Source: Bacteroidia bacterium
Lineage (GTDB): Bacteria > Bacteroidota > Bacteroidia > Bacteroidales > BM523
NCBI GenBank assembly: GCA_016209245.1
Contig: JACQWN010000466.1
Coordinates: forward strand, 1-10,605
Direction: 5' to 3'
Length of the DNA: 10,605 nucleotides
Both the position numbers and the translations under genes were made by a program. This document shows, in pieces, positions 1 through 8,301 of this stretch. Position 1 is the first letter of the stretch, and each line of letters begins with the position of its first letter. The notes under the pieces are model-generated. The model searched no databases, was not told the DNA's origin, and worked only from the letters and a program-made list of their open reading frames with translations.

Positions 1-66
1 GCTGGTATAGTTGAAAAACAATGGACTACTAAATATGCTTTTGAGCGTCCAATATTGAAAATATAA
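1..66 (+). CDS. Possible C-terminal tail of a gene cut by the window edge
   Basis: Frame 1 is open from the first base for 21 codons and ends with TAA at 64-66. The last residues read ...YAFERPILKI. The piece is too short to recognise a family. It would be convergent with the minus-strand gene that ends at 81, leaving only a 14-nt gap. The open stretch could be chance in AT-rich DNA, so this is a weak call. Confidence 0.3.
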   Translation, partial: AGIVEKQWTTKYAFERPILKI

Positions 67-80
67 AATTATATCAATTA

Positions 81-1553
81 TTATATGACACTACCTAATT
101 TTATAACTTTAAATATTGTGAGATTTCCTCTAAGCTCACAAAAGTATATACCAGGAATTAGTTTATCGTTAGTAATTTTAATTTGACCTTTTTTAACACT
201 TTTAATCTTATATCTGTAAATTACATATCCCTGTATATTATAGATTACTATTTCTCCTTGTGATAAATAAAAAGGTAATTTATATTTTATAATAGTATAG
301 TCAACGAATGGATTAGGTGAAATGGTTATACTTGGAATATCATATAATTCTTCATTTTCACTAATAATTGTTTGAGTATTACCTAAACTATCTGTTTTTA
401 TTAGAACTATTTCCCTTGATACATTATTATAATAGCTATAACCTGTTAGAACAAAACCTTTATCATCACATTGCTGTCCGCTATATCCTTCATTATCTGA
501 AATATTACCATAAGTTTTTGTCCATAAAGTATCGCCATTTTCATCTGTTCTGAGTATCCAAATTGAACTTGCTGAATTACCAAAACTATGCGTTGTTCCA
601 ACTATTATATAACCGTTATCATTGCATTGATAAACAGAACGACCCCACTCATAATTACTACCACCATAAGATTTTGACCATATTACATTTCCATTTATAT
701 CTACTTTACATAAAAATAATTCATTCTCGCCTCCTGGCTCATAAATTTGTCCTGTTATTACAAAATTACTGTCTATTGCTTGTATAATTGAATATCCTCT
801 ACCATAAAACAGATTACTATTTATTGTCTTTGTCCAAATACTGTCACCTATTGAGTTTGTTCTTATTAAATATACTTTATTATTAGTACCAGTGAGAATA
901 TATCCACCATCATAAGTTTGTAGAACTGAAAATCCAGCACTGTAATCATAAGTTTTTGTCCATAAAATATTTCCTGATGAATCTAATTTAGTCAAATAAG
1001 CAGTAGGATTTCCGCCACTAATTATTATAGCATTATTGACACCAGTAACTATATAGCCTTTATCTAATGTTTGTTTTATTGAATAAGCATAATCGCCTAA
1101 ACTATCCCCCCAAGTCTTTGTCCAAAGTGTATTACCTAAAGAATCTGTTTTAATGATAAAAATATCCCCTAAACCATCAGAATATGGATCAAAAACTCCT
1201 TTAAATCCACCAATTATATATCCCCCATCTACAGTTTGTTGTATAGAATATCCTATATCATAATAATTTTCTCCATAAGTTTTTGTCCAGAGATTATCTC
1301 CATTTTCATCTGTTTTAATTAAATATATATCCCCTCCTATGCCAAAACTCATAGTCGTTCCAACAATAATATAACCGTTATCATTAGTTTGCTGTACTGA
1401 ATATCCCTCATCACTACTTGGTCCTCCAAAAGTTTTTTCAAAAGTTATTTGTGCGGCTGTTTGTGAGCATGAATATACAGACAGCATTGAACAAACAAAA
1501 GCTAATAAAATGAACTTACTGCAAGTTGTTTTTATAAAAAAATTTTTTTTCAT
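81..1553 (-). CDS. Secreted seven-repeat propeller-like protein with T9SS C-terminal sorting domain
   Basis: The 490-aa protein starts with a basic and then hydrophobic signal peptide (about residues 1-35). Cleavage is plausible after the QTAAQ stretch; the upstream VYSC could instead act as a loose lipobox. Residues about 38-400 hold seven imperfect repeats of roughly 42-56 residues. Each follows the pattern GYS-x-QQT-x-D-x-GYIIVG ... IYLIKTD-x-x-G-x-x-LWTKTYG, which suggests a seven-bladed beta-propeller. Residues about 408-490 form a type A T9SS sorting domain: it begins ITISPNPF, contains IVIYNIQGYVIY and ends GIYFCEL...FKVIKL. Such domains direct Bacteroidota proteins through the outer membrane by the Por secretion system. 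The ligand or role is unknown. The gene is downstream of, and co-directional with, a second T9SS cargo gene. The ATG at 1553 is followed directly by the signal peptide, which supports this start. Confidence 0.85.
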   Translation of the reverse strand: MKKNFFIKTTCSKFILLAFVCSMLSVYSCSQTAAQITFEKTFGGPSSDEGYSVQQTNDNGYIIVGTTMSFGIGGDIYLIKTDENGDNLWTKTYGENYYDIGYSIQQTVDGGYIIGGFKGVFDPYSDGLGDIFIIKTDSLGNTLWTKTWGDSLGDYAYSIKQTLDKGYIVTGVNNAIIISGGNPTAYLTKLDSSGNILWTKTYDYSAGFSVLQTYDGGYILTGTNNKVYLIRTNSIGDSIWTKTINSNLFYGRGYSIIQAIDSNFVITGQIYEPGGENELFLCKVDINGNVIWSKSYGGSNYEWGRSVYQCNDNGYIIVGTTHSFGNSASSIWILRTDENGDTLWTKTYGNISDNEGYSGQQCDDKGFVLTGYSYYNNVSREIVLIKTDSLGNTQTIISENEELYDIPSITISPNPFVDYTIIKYKLPFYLSQGEIVIYNIQGYVIYRYKIKSVKKGQIKITNDKLIPGIYFCELRGNLTIFKVIKLGSVI

Positions 1554-1578
1554 ACTTTATTGATTTAAGGGCACCTCT

Positions 1579-1603
1579 AAAAACATGTTTTTAACCCGGT
1601 TAA
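1579..1603. repeat. Two adjacent short palindromes in the 5' leader of the T9SS gene
   Basis: A perfect 14-nt palindrome AAAAACATGTTTTT (1579-1592) is followed, sharing two bases, by TTAACCCGGTTAA (1591-1603). Both lie between the candidate -7 promoter box and the start codon at 1553. They could be operator-like sites or small hairpins. They are short enough in AT-rich DNA that chance is possible. Confidence 0.3.
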
Positions 1604-1611
1604 TAATACAA

Positions 1612-1619
1612 CAAAGGTA
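1612..1619 (-). promoter_or_regulatory. Candidate Bacteroidota -7 promoter box (TACCTTTG)
   Basis: On the minus strand the sequence TACCTTTG matches the Bacteroidota sigma-factor -7 consensus TAnnTTTG exactly. It sits 58 nt before the ATG at 1553. About 19 nt further upstream there is only a T-rich stretch (TTTT) where TTTG would be expected, so the -33 box is weak. It would let the downstream T9SS gene be transcribed independently of the Delta-60 gene before it. Confidence 0.4.
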
Positions 1620-1655
1620 TAATATTTTTTTTCCATAAAAAAAAATTTTACCACA

Positions 1656-3216
1656 TTATTCTTTAACTATTTTTATATTCTGGCTACGTAAATTATTCTT
1701 TATAGACAATATATATATTCCAGCTTGCAGTTTTTCAATATTCAATAATTCTTTATGTGTGCCTTTGTTTCTGTTCTCATTTGTAAAGATTGACTTAACC
1801 AACCTTCCGTTAATATCATATATTTCTATTGTCAGGAACTCATCTTTCGTAAGGGTATATTCCAGCATTACATCTTTTTGTATTGGATTGGGGTAAACTA
1901 AAATAGGATTGCTTTCATAAGAAAAATCCACCATACCAATATTCAAATCTGAAATATATCTGACAACTGTAAATTCATCTTCTGCTCCACATAATCCAGA
2001 ATTATTATAGGATACTCCAGCAGCGACAATATTCCCGTCTGTCTGAATAGCTACAGAATTGCATGTACTACCTCCATCACCGATAACAGATATGACTTTA
2101 CCCATTGACCCAAATGAGCTATCCAAAGTGCCGTCCGAATTATAGCGTACAACTTCAAAATAGTCATATTCAGAAGGATAAAAAGCTAAGCTATAATAAG
2201 CTCCTCCAGCTACAACAATTTTGTTATCTGTCTGAATCGCAATGGAATTGCCTATATCAACACTATTACTAATATCAGTAGTAATTTTACCGGATGTACC
2301 AAAAGAATTATCAAGGGTGCTGTTTGTGTCGTACCGAACTATCGCAAAACCGGAAGAATCTGTACCTCCTGCTACAATTTTTCCATCTGATTGTATAGCG
2401 ACTGAATAACAACGGTCTTCGGTACCGTTGATATCTGTAATAACTATTCCATTTGTTCCAAAGTAATTATCAAGACTTCCGTTAATATTGTAACGTACGA
2501 TGGCAAAATCACCAGAAGAATTGCCTGCAACAATAATTTTTCCATCTAACTGTATATCAACTGAATTACCTTCATCTTCGCCATTTCCAATAGTTGTAAT
2601 AACTTTACCAGATGCTCCAAAAGAACTATCTAAAGATCCGTCCAAAGTGTATCTGGCTATTGCAAAGTTATATAAATAATTAGTATCTCTTGTCCAGCCT
2701 GCTGCAATTATTTTGCCGTCTGTCTGAATAGCTAAAGAATTAACAAGGTCAAAACCGCCTGCAAAGTCTGTTGTTACAATACCATCTCCCCCGAAAGAAT
2801 TATCTATTGTTCCATCTGTATTGTAACGCACTATTGCAAAATCACAGGATGAACAACCGGTAACAATAATTTTACTATCTGACTGAATAGCGACGGAAGT
2901 AGCAATACCACCGTCATTCCCAAACGTAGTTATTACGACACCGTTTTCTCCAAAGGAACTATCTAATGAACCATCGGAATTGTATCGTACAGTAGCAAAG
3001 TCCAACATGTAATCAGAATTTGTGGAATAACCTGCAACAACAATTTTTCCGTCAGGCTGTAGCAACTGAATTGCCATGGTCATCCCCGGGACACCTGATG
3101 TGTGTGGTAACTATCCCTGATACTCCAAAGGTACTGTCGAGTGTGCCGGGTTGCCCGTACACAAAATTAAAACATAATATTAAAGCGATTAATAAAATGT
3201 TTAAATTTGTTTTCAT
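1656..3216 (-). CDS. Delta-60 repeat T9SS cargo protein, interrupted by an apparent 2-nt frameshift near its N-terminus
   Basis: The uninterrupted part runs 3083-1656 (475 aa) but has no signal peptide. The missing start lies in another frame: ATG at 3216 begins MKTNLNILLIALILCF...VYGQ, a clear signal peptide, then PGTLDSTFGVSGIVTT, the second half of a Delta-60 repeat. That frame stops at TGA 3052-3054. The junction reads GNSVA then QPDGKIVVAG, where the other repeats have VAIQ-x-DGKI; in DNA, GCTACAG replaces the expected GCTATNCAG, so two bases are missing. Seven full repeats follow (IQTDGKI-x-x-AG ... FAIVRY-x-x-DG-x-LD-x-SFG), about 52-63 residues each, probably one propeller closed by the N-terminal half repeat. 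Residues 389-475 of the long frame form a T9SS sorting domain (LVYPNP, IEIYDINGRLV, AGIYILSI, IKIVKE). As written, the product would lack export. Function and ligand are unknown. Confidence 0.85.
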
Positions 3217-3399
3217 GTCATTATTTTTTTAATAGTTATTAATTCCCTGTCCGATTCTTCGTATTATATTCATTAAAAAACTACCATAGGTTGAATTTCA
3301 AATGAAACAAGGACACTTTTAAATTCAAAATAACTTATTCAAAATTGTTTAATGTGTTCAATTGTTCATGTTTTAAATCATAAATCCTAATTCGTTTTA

Positions 3400-4029
3400 T
3401 TACCTTGCCGGTAAGTAATAAACTGAAGGGTTGGTACCAAATTCAGGATTAAGCTGGAATCCACGATCTCTTTTGATTAAAATTGATACATCACTTTCAG
3501 GATTATTAATATCGCCGAAGGTACGTGCTTTAGCCGGGCATGATTCCACGCAAGCCGGCAATCTTCCGTCTTTAACCCGTTGCATACAAAAATCGCATTT
3601 TGATGCAATACCATAGCCATATTTTTCTTCCCATTTTCCTTTTGCATAAGATTGATAAGCATCAAGCTCTTCTTTTGCCTGTGGAAAGTATGTTTGCCAT
3701 CCCGATACTTTGTGCCGTTGCCCATAAGGACACGCCATCATACAGTAGCCGCAACCCATACAGATATTTTTATCCACGGTGACAATACCATTTTCATTCT
3801 GAAGAGTAGCTCCGGTCGGACAGACCCTCTTACATTCCGGGTCTTCACATTGCATACAAAGCGTTGGAAGCATCTGCCGTTGTGCGGCAGGATAAATTCC
3901 TGTTTCGCCGGAAATACACTTGGCAAAATCAACTCCCATAGGTGTATTGTTTGCCGCTTTACATGCCGCAGTACAAGAATAACAACCGTAGCATCTTTTC
4001 AAATCAATTACAATACCGTACTTTATCAT
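3400..4029 (-). CDS. Four-cluster [4Fe-4S] electron-transfer subunit of a DMSO-reductase-family enzyme (PsrB/PhsB/NrfC-like)
   Basis: Starting from the ATG at 4029, the protein is 209 aa. It has 16 cysteines in four groups typical of the family: CYGCYSCTAAC near the N-terminus, CMQCEDPECKRVCP, CMGCGYCMMACPYG, and CDFCMQRVKDGRLPACVESCP. These bind four [4Fe-4S] clusters that carry electrons between the molybdopterin subunit and another partner. There is no signal peptide or membrane segment. The gene lies 90 nt downstream of the large molybdo-subunit gene on the same strand and is almost certainly its partner. A GTG at 4053 would add eight residues but falls within an inverted repeat, so the ATG is preferred. 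No NrfD/PsrC-type membrane anchor follows; the next gene is a secreted repeat protein. The electron acceptor or donor is therefore not evident. Confidence 0.88.
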   Translation of the reverse strand: MIKYGIVIDLKRCYGCYSCTAACKAANNTPMGVDFAKCISGETGIYPAAQRQMLPTLCMQCEDPECKRVCPTGATLQNENGIVTVDKNICMGCGYCMMACPYGQRHKVSGWQTYFPQAKEELDAYQSYAKGKWEEKYGYGIASKCDFCMQRVKDGRLPACVESCPAKARTFGDINNPESDVSILIKRDRGFQLNPEFGTNPSVYYLPAR

Positions 4030-4048
4030 ATTAGATTTAAGATTTATA

Positions 4049-4098
4049 GCCACTAATTACACGAATTATAATTATTATTAATTCGTGTAATTAGTGGC
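4049..4098. repeat. Perfect 20-bp inverted repeat with 10-nt loop (REP/MITE-like hairpin)
   Basis: The arm 4049-4068 (begins GCCACTAATTACACG) is the exact reverse complement of 4079-4098 (ends GTGTAATTAGTGGC), with a 10-nt AT-only spacer. It fills most of the gap between the molybdo-subunit gene and its iron-sulfur partner. No T-run follows the stem on either strand, so it does not look like an intrinsic terminator. It may be a dispersed intergenic palindrome, or it may act on mRNA stability between the two cistrons. Confidence 0.8.
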
Positions 4099-4119
4099 AA
4101 AAAATTTAACAATTTACCT

Positions 4120-6673
4120 TTATTCGTTGCATTTATAAATTTTTAATTTAACACAGGCATCAGAACCCAGAGTTAATGAGTCGGTATGTGCCTCGTCAAC
4201 TATTATAAGGTCATCGAAAAACTGCCCCTTACCTTTTGATACGGGCTGTCCTTTTGCCCAATGGCCATGGCACCCTGCAATACCAAGATGCTGCGGATGC
4301 ATACCCTGAACCAATTTTACTGGACCTTTAATCTTTCTTCCTAAAGGGTTCTCAACCCAGATTATATCCCCATCTTTAAGTCCTTTTTTCTTCCCTGTTT
4401 CCTCATTAATTTGAATTAAATAAACAAATGGGTCATTTACTGAAATTTCGTCAAGCCATGGGTTGCATTGAGTAGAAGACTGGGTATGGAAAGAAGGGCG
4501 CCAGGAAAATCCCCACAGGTCAAATTCGGGATTTTTATTTGTATGGGAAGGACATGGATTCCATTGAGCTAATGGCTCGAAAAAAGACATGTCGAATAAA
4601 TCCGGTCTTCCAAAATCTGTTGTTACCTTCCTTAGTTTTTTCCCTGCATCAATAAAGTATTCAAAATATATAGGCACTCTTACAGGTACAAACCACCTCC
4701 AGTATGTTTCTTCAACTTTGGCTTTCCATTTTATAAATCCTGTCTTTTTTACTTCTTCCAGTCCTTTACCATCTCCAAACCTGTCTTTTATCAGCCGGTC
4801 GCATATTTCGTACCAGGTATAATCGCCTTTGGGATTGAGCTTATTTTTTTCTTCCATCTCACCGCCGTAACGAATCGGTATAAGATTATTAATTGATTCG
4901 TAATATTTATTCTGAATGCCTAGCCGTTTTGTAATTTCGAGCATCACTTCATTGAAGTCTCGGCGTTCGTAAAGCGGTTTCACAACCGGCTGGCGGATTT
5001 GCCATACCCAGTGATCCATACCGGTAGGATGGCAGAATGTTGATGGGAAAGTAACTGCCGGGGTATATCTTTCAAGGAAGCAAGTGTCAGGCAGGACAAT
5101 ATCGGCGACTGCTTCGGTAAATTCATTGTGAATGATATTAAAAGAGAAAATAAACTTGAATTTTTTCAGGAAATTTTCTGTTACCTGTTGGGCATTAGCC
5201 ATGGTCATTACTGAGTTAGAACCGAAGTTAATCATAATTGAGGGTTCGTAGTCAATGCCGAACTGTTTTCTGTATTTTTCCCAATCAGGCGAACAAATTG
5301 TAAAGGCGTTATAGACCGAGCATGGAAACATATCGTGTAAATCGAGCCGTGTAGGAGGTTTTGGCTCTGAAAGAGGATATGGTTTATGGTCATAGACCCA
5401 TCCCTTAACTACCATTAGTCCGTCGGGACAAGGATAAGGAACGGTATTTGGTTTGCCGGTATCCGGATATCCCATACTTACCGGTGGTCCGTGTCCAAAT
5501 GCTCCGCCGGGAACGTCGGCGGCTCCAATAATATGATTAAGCAGATCGATTGACAGGCATGTCCAGCCGGAGTTGACATGTCCCTGGCTGCCTCTGAAAA
5601 ATATTGCCGCAGAAGGCCTCAGTGGTAATTTTTTACCATCAATAACTATTGTGCTTCCAATTTGTGCATGTTGAACAAATTCAGTAGCTACACGCCGTAA
5701 TGTTGAAACCGGTACGGAAGTAATCTGAGAAACTTTCTCGAGCGGATACTCTTTTTTAACATGTTCTTTAAATAACTGGAACGAAGGAACACATTTTGTA
5801 TCATCAACCTGAAATTCTCCTAATAAGGCGAAGTCCTTAATTGTTTCATCATCAAAGGTTTTCGGCTTATTATCCACTGTATCCCATATCAGCGGTTTAT
5901 TAGTTTTCGTATCTCTCTTGTAATGGCCGTCGGGTTGAATCAGGTATGCGGCATTTGTTTTCAGCTTTAGATATTCAGCGTCCCATGTATTCAGCTCATT
6001 CAGGATAACATTTATCATACCGAGTGCTGCGGCGCCGTCGGTGCCTACAATACAAGGAACCCATTCATGTGCCTTTGATGCCTGTGTTGAAAGAAACGGG
6101 TCAAAGACAACTGCTTTCATTCCTCTTGCCCGTGCATCGGCGACAAATTGTGCGGTTTGCAGAGCCGCATGTCCTGCGCCATGTCCTTTTGAGCAACCAA
6201 AATATATAGTATAATTATTATAATTCCAGTCAGGAATAACAGACCAGGCAGCATGCATGATTCCGTTCATAAAATGTGCGCCATTGCCGCACCATAATCC
6301 GCCTCCTGAAACCCAGTAGTTCTTAAAGCCAAAAGCTTTCATAAATGCAGGGACAGCAAACCGGATTTCACTGGTCTGTACAGTAGTTGCTTGCCAGTAT
6401 AAGCCCCTGGGATCCTTCTCATAAACCGCTTTGAGCTTTGATACTATTGTATCCATAGCTTCTTCCCAGGAGATACGTTGCCATTTCGGGTCAACGCCAA
6501 CTCCTTTTTCAGGATTGGTTCTTTTTACAGGATAATTTATACGATGCGGGTCGTAAAGTGTCATAAGGGTTCCCTTCAATGTCAACAATCACACCATCTA
6601 CCCGATGCACCCTGATACCACATTGCCCGTAACATCCGCCACAGGAAGTATTAATCCACACATCCTCTTTCAT
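4120..6673 (-). CDS. Molybdopterin oxidoreductase large subunit (DMSO reductase family), N-terminal [4Fe-4S] domain broken by a frame-shifting deletion
   Basis: The long frame (about 6588-4120, up to 822 codons) begins inside the family's N-terminal domain at MTLYDPHRINYPVKRTNPEKG. The true start is ATG 6673 in another frame: MKEDVWINTSCGGCYGQCGI, with C11-x2-C14-x3-C18 of the [4Fe-4S] motif, ending at IEGNP. That frame stops at 6509-6511. Relatives carry about 17-20 residues between these parts, including the fourth cluster cysteine (LCAKG-like); here they are missing. The remainder is intact: the LWCGNGAH segment (Cys100 of the long frame) is the likely molybdenum ligand by analogy with the acetylene hydratase MCIGN motif, followed by GTDGAAALGMINVI, DVPGGAFGHG, and a C-terminal molybdopterin dinucleotide-binding domain (KGLKDGDIIWVENPLGR ... 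GHWAKG). No Tat signal is present, suggesting a cytoplasmic enzyme. The iron-sulfur partner lies downstream. The substrate is unknown; PadB-like or acetylene-hydratase-like relatives are possible. The product as written is probably non-functional unless the gap is a sequence error. Confidence 0.88.
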
Positions 6674-6748
6674 TTTTTTAAAATTTTATTATTATTTATT
6701 TAGCCAAAGTAATCTGAATAATTCATGAACTTTAATATAATATATATA

Positions 6749-6901
6749 ACTAACCCCGTCTTTTAAGGCGGGGGTTAAAAAAGCAACATCTTTGCTTCCA
6801 TCCTCTGCGAAATTTTGAAAATTTATAATTTTCAAAATTTCGCAGAGAGAGGTCGGAGAAAGACATTTTTTAGTGTCCCCGCCCTGAAGGACGGGGTTAG
6901 T
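6749..6901. mobile_element. 153-bp composite palindromic element (paired REP/MITE-like hairpins around a central palindrome)
   Basis: The ends are inverted copies of ACTAACCCCGTC (6749-6760 and its complement at about 6890-6901). Each end forms its own GC-rich hairpin of the pattern CCCCGTC-loop-GGCGGGG in an otherwise AT-rich gap. Inside lies a perfect palindrome with 21-bp arms (6803-6823 and 6827-6847) and a 3-nt centre. A small hairpin AAGCAA/TTGCTT (6781-6797) sits on the left side only. The outer hairpins in head-to-head orientation resemble paired REP sequences (BIME) mobilised by IS200-like TnpA-REP transposases, but a non-autonomous MITE is also possible. No transposase is visible in the window and no clear target duplication is seen. 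The element separates the 2-oxoacid oxidoreductase operon from the molybdo-enzyme gene. The rest of the 6674-7020 gap shows no gene. Confidence 0.7.
6803..6847. repeat. Perfect 21-bp inverted repeat (central cruciform/hairpin)
   Basis: The arm 6803-6823 (begins CTCTGCGAAATTTTG) pairs perfectly with 6827-6847 around the trinucleotide TAT. It forms the core of the larger composite element and could extrude as a cruciform or form a long RNA hairpin in either direction of transcription. Confidence 0.85.
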
Positions 6902-7020
6902 CATATACTTATTTTTAAATTTATGAATAATGCAGAGTAAAACCTGTTATATATATAAAAAATACAGCTTAACCACGCAAAAATAAAAAGAAAAAGAAAC
7001 AAACAAGAAAAAATTTATAT

Positions 7021-8295
7021 TTATAAAACATCAAATCTGAATATTTCTTTAATTTTATCAAGCGGAATTTTATGTGCATCACCGTGTTGTTCAATCGCCT
7101 TGAAAATTGCTGCATGTGGGAGTATTTTCGATATTTCAGAAAAATAAAATAAAGAAAACATTGAAGCGCTTTTAACTCCGATACTTCTGAAATCAATATT
7201 GTAAACCCGAGCTCCTGTTTGTGGAGCTGATAAGCTGCTATCTATCATTAATATTCCGTTATTCATCAAATTAATTCTTTTTTTACTGTGATTAAGGCCA
7301 TCCTGAGATGTAATAATAGCAATATCAGGTATGGTCATACCATGGTATAAAATTTCATTTGGTGAAATAATTATTTCTGCAGTAGAAAAGCCCACACCCA
7401 CAGTTACAGGATAGCTTCCTTTTTGAGTTACATGATATCCGGAACTTACAGCGGTAATAGCCAGAATATTAGCGGCTGTCTGAACTCCCTCGCCTGCTGA
7501 TCCGCTTAATAAAACAGTATATGATGATTTTAATTGGGGCTTATCAATAATTTCGATAGCTTTCAGGTTTTTAAGCAAAGAAGTTGGTTCCTCTTTAATA
7601 TCAACGGCAAAAGGAAGCCTGTTGTTCGTCCATATACCTTCAGATTTGCCTGAACTTTCCAATATTTCAGCTAATTTTCGTTTGGGGTTAAGCTTCATAC
7701 CATATCCGGGGCATAATTCAATCACTTCAACAACTGAACAGCCATTTGTATTAATAGCTTCAGCAAGCTTATCAGCGATATTCCCTATTCCGAGAATACG
7801 GCTGATATACGAGGCGCCGGCTGTATGAGCGAGCCCACAAATATCATATTGCTCAAAAGTGTTGCCTGATGGAGCGGTTGTAGTATTAAACCCCTGAGGT
7901 GTTAATCCGCTGGTTTGCCCTCCGGTCATACCATACAACATATTATTGTGGATTACTATTGTCATATTAATATTCAGGCGTGCGGCTTCCATTATATGCT
8001 GCAGTCCGATGGTAGCTCCTCCGTCGCCGGTAAAAACAATGACTTTCTTATCAGAATTGTTCAAGCCCAGAGATATGCCAACTCCCAAAGATACAGACCT
8101 GCCATGTAATCCATGTATTGTATGAGTATTAAACGAAGTATCAATAATGCCATGACACCCGATATCAGTAACTAAAATAATATCTAACGGGGAGCACCCC
8201 GATTTTTCCAAAGCTGCGGCTGTGCTTTTAGCAATTAAATCGTGACCGCAGCCTTTACAAAAAGGCAGTTCCTGCGTATTTAAAATATTCTTCAT
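7021..8295 (-). CDS. 2-oxoacid:ferredoxin oxidoreductase, fused beta (TPP-binding) and gamma subunits
   Basis: The 424-aa protein joins two subunits that are usually separate. Residues 1 to about 235 are the thiamine-diphosphate-binding beta subunit (KorB/VorA/PorB type). It has the cluster cysteines CKGC (13, 16), Cys47 in TDIGC and Cys195 in ELCPG, plus the TPP/Mg motif GDGG (90-93) ending in NN (117-118) and YGMTGGQ. Residues about 258-424 are a gamma subunit (KorC/VorC type) beginning YTVLLSGSAGEGVQTAANIL, with QKGSYPVTVGVGFSTAEI in place of the commoner YGPE-x-RGG stretch. The enzyme converts a 2-oxoacid plus CoA to acyl-CoA, CO2 and reduced ferredoxin in the cytoplasm. The ATG lies 6 nt after the alpha-subunit stop, so the two are co-transcribed. 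No ferredoxin-like delta subunit is encoded nearby; a separate ferredoxin must accept electrons from the enzyme. Substrate preference cannot be deduced. Confidence 0.9.
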   Translation of the reverse strand: MKNILNTQELPFCKGCGHDLIAKSTAAALEKSGCSPLDIILVTDIGCHGIIDTSFNTHTIHGLHGRSVSLGVGISLGLNNSDKKVIVFTGDGGATIGLQHIMEAARLNINMTIVIHNNMLYGMTGGQTSGLTPQGFNTTTAPSGNTFEQYDICGLAHTAGASYISRILGIGNIADKLAEAINTNGCSVVEVIELCPGYGMKLNPKRKLAEILESSGKSEGIWTNNRLPFAVDIKEEPTSLLKNLKAIEIIDKPQLKSSYTVLLSGSAGEGVQTAANILAITAVSSGYHVTQKGSYPVTVGVGFSTAEIIISPNEILYHGMTIPDIAIITSQDGLNHSKKRINLMNNGILMIDSSLSAPQTGARVYNIDFRSIGVKSASMFSLFYFSEISKILPHAAIFKAIEQHGDAHKIPLDKIKEIFRFDVL

Positions 8296-8301
8296 ATATA
8301 T

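Noticed and set aside
3020..3232. Plus-strand open frame of 70 codons
   Set aside because: It lies opposite the N-terminal part of the Delta-60 gene, which has a signal peptide and repeat motifs on the minus strand; this frame has no recognisable features.
4030..4053. GTG start adding eight residues to the iron-sulfur subunit
   Set aside because: The codon lies in an arm of the inverted repeat and the extension is not family-like; ATG 4029 gives the usual N-terminus.
3652..4056. Plus-strand open frame of 134 codons
   Set aside because: It is opposite the cysteine-rich ferredoxin-like gene and shows no domain; it is a shadow frame.
4049..4098. Intrinsic terminator after the molybdo-enzyme gene
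   Set aside because: The stem is AT-rich with no following T-run in either direction, and the partner gene lies just downstream on the same strand.
6586..6588. TTG as the real start of the molybdo-enzyme
   Set aside because: It would begin the protein after the cluster motif; the CxxCxxxC motif with its own ATG at 6673 shows that the gene starts further upstream and is broken.
6692..6904. Minus-strand open frame of 70 codons
   Set aside because: It is made almost wholly of the composite palindromic element; the peptide reflects inverted repeats rather than a protein.
6969..7196. Minus-strand open frame of 75 codons
   Set aside because: It overlaps the end of the fused beta-gamma gene in another frame and is low complexity (FFFFLF); not supported.
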